In this document: positions 45,001 to 54,373 of the stretch, piece after piece
How positions within the stretch are numbered: the first letter of the stretch is position 1
Layout of the letters: every line of letters starts with the position of its first letter
Source: Verticillium longisporum
Taxonomy: Eukaryota > Ascomycota > Sordariomycetes > Glomerellales > Plectosphaerellaceae
DNA length: 64,000 bases
Direction of reading: 5' to 3'
NCBI GenBank assembly: GCA_019188255.1
Contig: JAETXT010000009.1
Span: 3,348,001 to 3,412,000, forward strand
Position numbers and translations under genes: made by a program
The notes under the pieces: model-generated
What the model was told of the DNA's origin: nothing
Databases searched by the model: none
The model's input: the letters and a program-made list of their open reading frames with translations, nothing else

Positions 45001-46835
45001 CAGGACTTTGAGCGCGTCATTGAGGCCCAAAAGGTGGCATATACCCAAGAACCCCTACAAGCACCCTCCTTCGCAACCAGCAGCCCCAGTAGACAAGCGT
45101 CTAAACCCTCTCCATCCATCAACACCAATCCAACCGAAACTTGTATGACAAATGCTAACGTAAATTCTCGCCGTCAGCGTGGCTACCTCATGCGGCAGAA
45201 CACGAAGCTCGTGACTGCTAGCGATAAGCAGACTGACGATTACTGGATGACCAAGTCGGCCGGCAACTCGCCCGTCAAGAAGGAGCGTCCCCAGACATGG
45301 ACTGTCGAGCCGTGGAACAGCAAGCCCAAGCAGAGAAGTGTTCGCAAGCGACATGGTGCGAGCGGGCCGGCCCCGCCGCTGCCTGGTCAGGAGAGTAATG
45401 CTCGTCTGAGCGGCAACGCGGACGATATGAACCCCGAATTGGCGACTGAAGAGAGCGGTGAGCGCGGCAGACTTTTCGTCAAGGTCATGGGGGTAAAGGG
45501 TCTGGACCTTCCCATTCCTAGGAGTGAGTATTTTCGTCCACACCCGCGAAAGCACAATGCTAACCTTGAATAGATGAGAGGTCCTGGTTCAGTCTCACTC
45601 TCGACAATGGCGTTCACTGTGTGACAACGGCCTGGCTCGAGCTTGCGCGCAACGCCCCCATCGGGCAGGAGTTTGAGCTGGTCGTGCCTAATGATCTCGA
45701 GTTCCAGCTTACTCTGAATGTCAAGCTCGAGAAGCCCGCAGCGCCCAAGAAGGTTATCCAATCATCACCCACCAAGGCCACAAAGCCAAAGACATCGACC
45801 TTCAGTCGAGTGTTCGCTTCGCCCAAGAAGCGTAAGGAGATGGAACTCCGACACCGCGAGGAGGAGGAACGTCAGGCCGCCCAGCAACGCGAGGCAGCAC
45901 AAGCACGACAGATCAAGGCAGCCCCAACCTCATATGATCTCTTGTCGCCACTGGCTGCGGAGGATGGAAGCTTCGCTCGTTCCTACGTCTGCCTCAAGGA
46001 GCACGAGTCTCGCTGCTACGGCAGGCCATACCTGACCGAGGTTGCCTGCTTCAACGAGTGGGCTACAGAGGAGGCTGGCTTTGCTTGCAGCGTGAAGAGC
46101 AAGCGCGGCAACACTGCCGTTGTCCGGAAGGCTCCTTACAAGATCGGCAACCTCGAGCTTCAGCTTCTCTTCGTCCCTCGCCCCAAGGGCCCGACGGATG
46201 AGGATATGCCTAAGAGCATGAACTCATGCATTCGTGAGCTCAAGGCTGCTGAGGAGCGCTTGTCCCGCAACTGGGAGGGCAACCTGAGTCAGCAAGGTGG
46301 TGACTGCCCGGTATGTTCACCTGACATGTCTTGAAGTATAGAACCAGAAACTAACAATCTACAGTACTGGCGTCGCCGCTACTTCAAGCTGGTTGGCACC
46401 AAGCTGACTGCTTATCACGAATCAACACGTCAACCCCGTGCCACGATCAATCTCAGCAACGCCAAGCGTTTGATTGACGATCGCCGAGCTCTTGTCGAAA
46501 AGGAGACGCTCGGTAAGGGTGGCCGCCGTCGCCGATCCGCCTTCGCCGAAGAGGAGGAAGGCTACATGTTTGTTGAGGAGGGCTTCCGCATCCGCTTCAA
46601 CAATGGCGAGGTCATTGACTTTTATGCCGATACAGCCGCAGACAAGGAAGGCTGGATGAAGGCACTGAGTGACGTGGTCGGGCGCGGCGAGTCGGGCTCC
46701 GACGATGATGTCAGCCGCAGCAAGCTGAAGGGCAAGTGGTGCGACCTCATCCTTAAGCGCGAGGAGGCGATCAAGAAGCGTGCCGAGAGCGGCGGTCGTC
46801 GTACGCACTCGAGGACGAAGAGCACGTACAACTAA
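42064..46835 (+). CDS. BUD4: Bud4-like anillin-domain and PH-domain septation protein (about 1437 aa)
   Basis: Bud4 proteins organise septin/actomyosin rings at septation sites. Exons as read: 42064-42081, 42169-42321, 42396-43288, 43338-45033, 45178-45523, 45574-46310, 46365-46835. The first 920 residues are disordered, Ser/Pro- and acid-rich, with SP-type phosphosites. Diagnostic parts: ERVIEAQK-RGYLMRQNTKLV, GRLFVKVMGVKGLDLPIPR-NERSWFSLTLDNGVHC (anillin/Bud4 homology, about 1000-1100), then a coiled basic stretch, and a C-terminal PH domain (WRRRYFKLVGTKLTAYHEST, ending FYADTAADKEGWMKAL). Introns 1, 2, 5 and 6 are clear. The third (43289-43337, 49 bp, donor GTGCTA, branch CCTAATC) is inferred because the frame must change; 43270-43375 also works. 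The fourth (45034-45177) is in-frame without stops and supported by the restored motif. It converges on coronin. Confidence 0.85.
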
Positions 46836-47971
46836 GCCTCCCCTCGGTGGTTGCGCCTTCCTTCACTTCATCCTTCTTCACGACTTGGCACGACTGACAT
46901 GATCCCGGCTTCGGGACGAGATTGCGATGATTAAAGGGGAACATGATCTGATGACTACAGACAAGCGGTCATCTCACGGGTCAGCGGTGCCCTGTCCCTT
47001 TCTGGGGATCATCGTGCTCAGCCGAACCCTTGAAACCAAAAAAACCAACGACGCCTCGCGCGTGGTGCTCTCTTCATTTTACTTTGTTTAATCATTTTTT
47101 TTCTTCCTGTTTCTTCTTTCCTGGTATGTTAGGACAGGGCGTTCGGGGGGCGTTCCGGCATGGCTCATGGATGAGGAAAGGGATGGAAGCGGTGTGGCGC
47201 CGGGGGGAAGACGGACGGATGTCTTTCCTTCCGTTCGGCTTTGGGTCATTGTAAAAATAGGAAAACTACATATTCCTGTCACTTGCTAGCCAATGCAGAG
47301 TGTGAATGTATGCAGTTGACTGCTTTGCTCTGAGGTGTGTGTCTATGTGTCTATGTGTCTATCCCGACGGCCTTGATGGTTGTGTGCGAGATCAGCACGA
47401 GAGCACGCTCTGACGAGGCTGTTCCGGCAAGGGTGGCCCGGGACGGTTCAGCAGAGGACTCAGCTGGTCGTTGTCGGGGACAGGCTGTGAGAGCCGTTTC
47501 GTCGCAGGTACGCTGACGATTATTCTCGTTTGATTGCCTAGAACAACAGCACGGAGAAACTTATCTTTCAGACTACAGCCTACAGCCTCGTCTTCCGCCA
47601 GCGGCAAGCCACCAAACTCGAGAGGGGGCAGGGCGGAAATAACAGCCTGAACAGAGGGTCAAGCGGGCAGCCTTTCCAAGAGCAAACACATCCAGAACAA
47701 GAGGTTCAGGCTCATCATATTGTCTAGAGCGCCACAGTCGTTCGGCACCGAACCACGGGTCACGACATGACAAGAACATCAAGGGCACGCACGCAGCACA
47801 GAGGGGGACGTCGGGGTCGTAGATGAAACTGACTTGCTTGCTATCCAGTTCGAGATGGCCGTTTTTTGTTTTCGAAGGTCCGACGTCACCGAGCCACGCC
47901 AATACACTATCAAGTCGCCGAACACCGTCCCGATCGCGTCGTAAATAAGCCTGCACTCGGAAACATGATCT
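46836..47971. other. Intergenic between convergent BUD4 and coronin
   Basis: Holds both 3' flanks. A TGTGTCTA repeat sits at about 47340-47362. No gene recognised. Confidence 0.5.
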
Positions 47972-50163
47972 TTACTCCTCCCGGTAGGCCTCGAGCTCGA
48001 GCTCGAGCTGCCGGATGCGCTCGCTCTGGTCCTGGGAGCCGCCGCTTGGCGCGTTGATCTTGCGCTTGAGGCTGTCGACCTCGGAGGCCAGGTGTGTGAT
48101 GATCTTGGTCTGCTGCTCCAGAAGCTGCTTGATTTCGGCCAGCTGTGTGTTGCCGGACGAAGAGGTGGCGGCTTCTGCGGGGCTCGCAGACGCACCTGGG
48201 GCCGCAGCAGAGCTGGGAGCGTGGGCGGAGAAGGTCTTGGTAGGAGGCGGCTGCGACGCGACTGGTGACCTGGCCGGCGGGGAGGCGGGTTTGGCCTGCG
48301 CAGCCGGCGTGCTGACGTTGGCGGGGGCTGGGGCTTGGCCTGCTCGGACCGGATGGGAACATTGGTGCGCGGCTGGGGTCTCTGGACCTGCTCGAAGCTC
48401 GAGTCATCGTCGTCGCTGCTCTCCTCAGCGGGCTCGTTGTCCTTGAACTTGTTGGCCATGTTAGACATGGAGTTCTGCTGCTCCTTCATAGAAGGAGGCG
48501 GCGATCGACCGGCAGGCTGCGCAGGCTCGGGCTCCTTCTTAGGCTCAGGCTTCGGCGCAGGCGTCGCGGCGACGGGTGCCGCGGTGGGCTTGTAGTCAGA
48601 GGCAACCTCCTTGGGCGCATTGCCCTCGTAGATGCTCTCCAGGTCAATCTTGGAGGGGATGCCGTCCTTGCCATCAATCCACTCCTTGGAAGAGACGGCA
48701 GGTTTGCTGCCGAAAGCGGGAGGGAAAATGTCCGACTGGAAAGTCTCGGCCCTGCGGGGAACGGTGAAAGAGATGGGTTCAATGTAGGAGTCATTGACCG
48801 TCTTGTATGCGCGCATGACCTCGTTCTCGTGGACCTGAAGAGGATTAGACAAGTCCGTTGACGCTCGATGAACTACTCACGTTGATACCACGCCTGGGAA
48901 CAAAGGCAATGCCGCGCTGGGGCTCAAGAGACTTGTACTCGCTGAGGAACTCGAACTTGTCGTTCTGGTACTCAAAGTAGCGAATGTTGCCATCACTGTG
49001 GACGTCGTCAGCATGCGGGGATTGGTCACGTAGACGGCGGAACTTACCCCTTGCCGGCAAGGTACAGGCAGTTGGAGCCATCGTCCCAGAAAGGCATGCA
49101 GACACCCGAGATGGAGTCAAGCATGGTGAAGCCGCCAATGGGGTCATCACGACCAGGCTCCCACAGGGCAATTTGACGCTCGCTCATACGCGAGAAGCCC
49201 GTGGTGGCGAAGCGGTTGTGTTCACCCAGCCAGACAGTCCTGCTGTTCTTGGCGCCGGCGTGGCCGGGCGCCTCGTGAACGGGGCGCTCTTGACGCACAT
49301 CCCAGACGCGGATCTTCTTGTCGCGGGAGGTCGTCACGAGCTGGGAGCCGGCGGCGTTCCACGACAAGCTCTGGACAATGTCGCCATGCTGCAGGGTGTG
49401 GGTGTTCTGGCCAGTGCTGATGTCCCACAGCTTGATGGTGAAGTCGCCAGAGGCGGAGGCCAGGATGTTGTCGGCAGCGGGGTTGAAGAGGACCTGGCCG
49501 ACCTTCCTCGAGTGGCCGCCAAGCTTGCTCACGGGGAGACGTCGGCGGGCTCTTCGGCATCGGTGTAGAGGGTGAAGTTATCGGGGACCTGCCAAATGAA
49601 GACCTTGCCGTCTTCGGAAGCAGAGGCGATGATGCGATCGTTGAAGGGGTTCCTGTGGAATCAAAGTCAGACATCAGCAGTGCGCCCAGGTCGCGTGCGC
49701 GTGTGCGTGCGCCTGAGAGGGGAGGGGTGCGCAGTACCAGTCGGTGTCAAGGACGGTGGCCGTGTGGCCGCGGAACAGGGGAATCTGGTCAGGCAGCTTG
49801 CCCTTCTCCTCGAGGGGAATGACGGCGAAAGCGCCGCCACCGCCGGCATCCCAATTGACCGAGAGGTATTCGGGGTTGGCCTGGGCAGACGGTCCTGGTC
49901 AGCAAGGCATTCAAGTGCTACGAGGCGACAAGCGCGCTCGTCAGCGCAACGGCATCGTACCTTGACTAGGTTTGTATCCCAGGCATTTCGGCTAATATGA
50001 AGGTTGTCATAGCAGAATTCCTTCCGGGTCGGCTTGCCAAAGACGTGTCCTGGTTCAGGCATGGAGCCTAGGTCAGCTTGCGACGGAGAGACGACACAGC
50101 GCATGATAGAGAGGGGAGGGAAGACCAACGGTACTTCGACGCTCGGACGAAGCGGCCTGCCAT
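47972..50163 (-). CDS. CRN1: Coronin, actin-binding WD40 protein (about 616 aa), with two apparent frameshifts
   Basis: Bundles actin and regulates Arp2/3 at cortical patches. Exons: 50163-50130, 50049-49961, 49880-49738, 49652-49048, 48995-48881, 48834-47972; introns of 46-85 bp with good signals. The start MAGRFVRASKYR-HVFGKPTRKE and CYDNLHISRNAWDTNLVK are coronin signatures. WD repeats follow (IPLFRGHTATVLDTDWNPFN, KLGGHSRKVGQVLFNP with FTIKLWDI, QLVTTSRDKKIRVWDV), then the conserved C-terminal extension, a Pro/Ala-rich linker, and a coiled coil: NTQLAEIKQLLEQQTKIITH to the end. Two frame breaks: after DVSP at the four-G run 49533-49536 (+ strand), and in the linker near 48323-48333. Each is explained by one missing C on the coding strand. 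If real, the protein stops inside the first WD repeats; if errors, it is a normal coronin. All other exons are intact. Confidence 0.88.
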
Positions 50164-51400
50164 CGGATCGGTGTTGTGATGGCGTAGTGCTAGAAGAAGC
50201 TCGGATGTGTGCCCAGGGGCTGTGGGATGGAAGTCCGAGGGCTGGGCGGAGAGCTGTTACTGGAGTTGTCACGATACAGGAAAGCGTTCGAGGCCGTGGT
50301 GGTTGGCAACTAAGGTTAAGGTAGCCTGGCTTGCCTGGCTTGCCTGGCAAGCCTGGGTAGGTACCTGTGGTGCTCCTGACCCTGCTCCTCCTGTTCGGCT
50401 GGTACCCAGCGACTGCCCCCCAGTTGTCGACAAGTCGATTAGCAGGAGCAGGCGGGCAGATGCCCCACTATTAGTCTCCAGCGGAGGCCGGCCCACTGAA
50501 ACCAAGTGCCCAGCTGCGCCACGAGGCCTGATAGGACAGGGATGCTCCTATATCATGCCATATGGGTTGCATCACGTGATGAGTGCCTTCACACGAGCGA
50601 GCTCGAAATGGCTTCAGACCTCCTACTTCGGTACTGTCCGATGGTGTTTTCCTTCCAGACACCAGACCAAAGACAACGTCGTTGCACCCAGTGCTCGATT
50701 CATCTAATCACGACCACGATGGGAGCTGTCCTAGAAAGACGACTCCCAACGCTGCAAACGAGCCAGACACACACTGCGCCTATATTGAGATTCGTCAACC
50801 TTCAAAGCGACGTCAGCTCCAGAAGGCTGTGGCAATCTGGCGAACTCCACTTCGATCGCAGTTCGTCTGGCTTAGTGTCTGGCCGGCCGTACACAATGTA
50901 CACAATGTAGTTGTTTCCGCGTCAGTGAGAGTCGACCTTCCAAGCAAGACCAGATACAAATGGGAAAGTCGGGCGGAGAGCCGCTACTCGCCTCCATCAT
51001 GAGTATACCATGTTCGTTACCCAGTTCCTTCACCGCAAGGGCTGTGTGCTCATCAGAGGCGATTCCAGCCATGCTTACTCGGAAAGCCAAAAGATCTGGT
51101 TACCCGAACGCTGCCCCCTGGTTTCGTCAGGAGCCAAGAGATCGCCAGTCATCACTAACCACAGCCGAGCTTTGATGCATTCGCTTCGTCTTCGGACATG
51201 GATGAACGATTCATTCTTCAACTCTCTGTGGTACATCGATCGTAACTACTACGCGGCAATGGATCTAATCCTCAAGAACTGGTATCCAGGATCAAAGTAA
51301 CCACAGCTGACGAGAACCAAGCACGGTCAAACGTACAGCAAAGACCCTAATCATCCTGCCCTGATCAACTTCACAAGACAACACCAGCGGGCCCAATCTT
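50164..51400. other. Intergenic with one unrecognised open frame
   Basis: Contains the coronin promoter and the 3' flank of the transporter. An open frame at 51010-51300 (+) starts MFVTQFLHRKGCVLIRGDSS and would give 96 aa with several Trp, but it matches no family I know and has no clear promoter; it is left uncalled. A TACC/GGTA motif is at about 50355-50370. Confidence 0.4.
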
Positions 51401-53161
51401 CTACTCTTGGCGTGAGAGCAGCGCCGTCTGCGTCGCAGTCTGGGTCTTGTGAAATCGCCAGTGTTTGATCTTGCGTTCAAAAAGCTCGTCCAGTTCAGCG
51501 GCCGACCGTCCTTTGGTCTCAGGGATGAGGAACCACATGATCACAACAAATGGCGCGCCCAGGCCCACGTAGAACCAGCCCGTCTTAAGCTCCCAACCCC
51601 ACTCGTTGTCATTGACCCTGTACGGCGTCAGCACATTCATCACGACGCCCGCGACGCATGTTGATGCCGCGCCGAAGCCCGCCGTGTAGGGTCGAAGACG
51701 TTGAGAGGAGATCTCGCCGATAAAGCCCCAACCTGTCGCACCATTGGCTGTCATGCCGATATCTGTTTGTGAGGTCAGCAACTACTAGGGCTGTGAAGGA
51801 CACCGGACAGGCGCTTACTCCAAAGACAGGCGAAGAGGACAAGCAGGTATTCGGTCGCCTTCACCCGCGGTACCACGCCCAAAATGCCTATGGCTGTGCA
51901 TGCCGCCCAGCACAGCGTTGAACCGCCGCATGAGATATTCCTCCGACCGAACTTGTCAGCCGTCAAGATGAAGATGAAGTTGGCGGCAATGTTGATACCG
52001 GACGTTATGCAGGTTGCCTGGAAAGGGTCCTCCACACCGGCCTGCTGGAAGAAATACGATGCGAAGGACGAGAAGAGGGTCAGGCCGATGAATTGTTGCG
52101 TCATGAGCGTCCACAGCGCCGTGAGGGTGCGTCTCCCATCGGTACCCCTGAAAATGGACCACCACTTCTCGTTCTGAGACGCCCGCGCCACCTCCATCTC
52201 GTGGTCCACAGCCATGACGAGCAACTGATACTGGTAGTCAAGGTCGTAGTCCTTGATCTCCCAGTGCAGCCGGCGCAGCGAGGCTTTCGCTCGCGACTCG
52301 TAGCCTCGGGTGACGCACCACGCCGGCGTCTCGGGCACGAAAAGGAAGATGATGAGCATGAGCCCAATCTGCGCCCACTGCGTGTACACGGGCGTCAGCC
52401 AGTCGTCGGCATCAACCTTTGAGTGCACCTGCAGCGCGACGGGGGCGAAGAAGTTGCCCAGGACGAACCAAAAGTTGTACGACATGAGGAGACCGCCGCG
52501 GATGCGCACGGGGGCTGTCTCGGCGATGTAAGTCGGGATGGTGCTCTGCAGACAGCCGACACCAATGCCGGCAAGGAGCTTGGCCATGAGCCAGACGGGC
52601 CACGAGCGGGCCAGCGATTCCGCGAGCACGCTCATGGCGAGCACGAACCAGAAGCCGTACATGGCGGCCTTGCGGCCGAAATGGTCCGAAAGGAATGGCA
52701 GGGAGGTCATGCCGATGATCTGGCCGACTGACATGATGGATCCCCACGCACTCAAGATGGGCGATGCGAGGAACGGCTCGCCCGCGTCGTTGGTCTCTGT
52801 CGCGAATTGCCTGACGAAGCCTGGGTTGGCGATGATATTTCCATTCATGCTGGGCTCGGGTCAGCTTCTCATATTCGTCAGCACAGAGGACAGCCAGCTC
52901 TACGCACCCAATCTGGTAGCCATCCGTGGCCGCACTGAAGGCGACGAGGAAGCACGTCGCAGTGCAAACCTTGAACGCCTTGACGGTCTCCCACAGGCCG
53001 AGCGTTTCGAAGCCAGAGATAGCCTGGCCCTTGGCCGCGGCCTCCATGGAAGCCTCCTTGGCATCAAGCTTGCCCTGTTCTGCGACTTCACGGCGTCCCA
53101 CGGCGATGTTGTCGGAAGGGTGCCCCTCGAGGCCCGTAGCCGTTGCTTTTTCCGTAGCCAT
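51401..53161 (-). CDS. MFS sugar transporter (548 aa)
   Basis: Proton-coupled sugar porter of the major facilitator superfamily. Exons: 53161-52908, 52849-51819, 51762-51401; introns of 58 and 56 bp (GTGCGT...GCCCAG; GTAAGC...AACAG). Family marks: DGYQIG-MNGN at the end of the first membrane helix, DHFGRKAAMYG between helices 2 and 3 and DKFGRRNIS between 8 and 9, AETAPVRIRGGLLMSYN (the PxxxRG motif after helix 4), VPETPAWCVTRG before the central loop, QQFIGLTLFSSFASYFFQQAG in helix 7, and PETKGRSAAELDELFERK after helix 12. About 12 membrane segments; long cytosolic N-terminus without signal peptide. Sequence alone does not fix the sugar. Lying just upstream of, and in the same orientation as, a rhamnosidase lacking a signal peptide, it may import rhamnose or rhamnosides. 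Confidence 0.9.
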
Positions 53162-54373
53162 GTTGAGATATTGTCAAGGCAGTGGTTGAAGAGCGTCGAA
53201 CCTACCGGAACTCTGAGTTTGAGTATCCCAGGCGGACGTGATAATGAGCAGCAAGGCAGAGCCTATATGCTGATGATCATAACTGCAGCAAGTCTAGGTC
53301 ATCTAGTTCACATGCCCTCGGGTTCGTGTATCATTCTGCCGATTCCCGAAGCATGGGGAAGGGGGACTGCGTTCTCGGTACATGGACACACAGCATGTTG
53401 TCGTTGGTTGGAATCTCTACCATGTGTTCTCCCCCGCTTCATCGACTGCCACACCGTCTGGGGTGAGTCGTCACGGTTTGCGGGGTGTCATGTAGCGGCT
53501 CCACGATCGGTTCGTCGATTCGCCGATCTGTCCCCAGAGCAGGGGCAAATTCGCCGATCAAATGGGGTCAGGTAGATGTGCGACTCAGAGCAAACCTGGG
53601 GTTCCGTTGGCCCTTCGGGCTCGGCTGCTCGGGAACAATTGGGCTGGAGATGTGTTATTCGGCAGATCGGTCTCGGTTTAAGAACAACAAGAACAAGCAA
53701 GGAGTAAGAACGCTACGGAGTAAGAACAGTTACTTGTGGCGTTCCAAAACTCCGGCTACAGAAGTGCTGGCTTCAAGGCTGTTGGTGGGACGGACGCACA
53801 AAAGCACACACATGCACAGGTAATTCTCCGCGGACTATTAGTTTATCACCTCCTCAGCCATATGCCGGCAACAGGACAGGAGACGATTGCCGTGAGTGGC
53901 AAGCTCTACCCTTGGGGCATATGATCCTCGCGAAGCATAGTGAAGCGACCATCATCGGCCGTTGTGGTCCTATAGCTTGCAAATCGTAAGACGTATGAAG
54001 CTTGGCTTTCGGTGGACGTTGACCCGAGCTGAATGGACTGGATGGTTATACAAGCGAGATATACGAAATTGATATCCGACTACGCGTAAAATCAAGCGTG
54101 CTCAGTCACATACGTGTAGCAGGAAGCCAGGGACTGGGGGTCGTGGGCTTCCAAATGAAGATTTCAGTGCACGAGATATCTGTCTAGGACATAGTCTGGC
54201 ACGGTTCGAGTAAACAAGCGAAACACAAACGCCATGCTCATGAGATGATGGCTGCTCCCTTCAGGGGGGTATTCATATGCCAAAGATCGCAGTAGGCCCT
54301 CTCTATGAGCTCTATAGATAACTACGGTGCTGCTGTATGCGTAGACAGAGTAGGTACATGGTCCCGCAGTCCT
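53162..54373. other. Transporter promoter / rhamnosidase 3' flank
   Basis: The bases just above 53161 should hold the transporter promoter. No gene recognised. The part near 53700-54370 is AT-richer and shows nothing conserved. Confidence 0.5.

Noticed and set aside
49520..49540. GTGAGC in coronin as an intron donor
   Set aside because: The sequence directly after it is conserved WD40 coding sequence (KLGGHSRKVGQVLFNP), so a missing base explains the frame better.
51010..51300. 96-codon + strand frame 3' of the transporter
   Set aside because: Unrecognised; no conserved features, promoter or splice sites to support it. Left within the intergenic entry.
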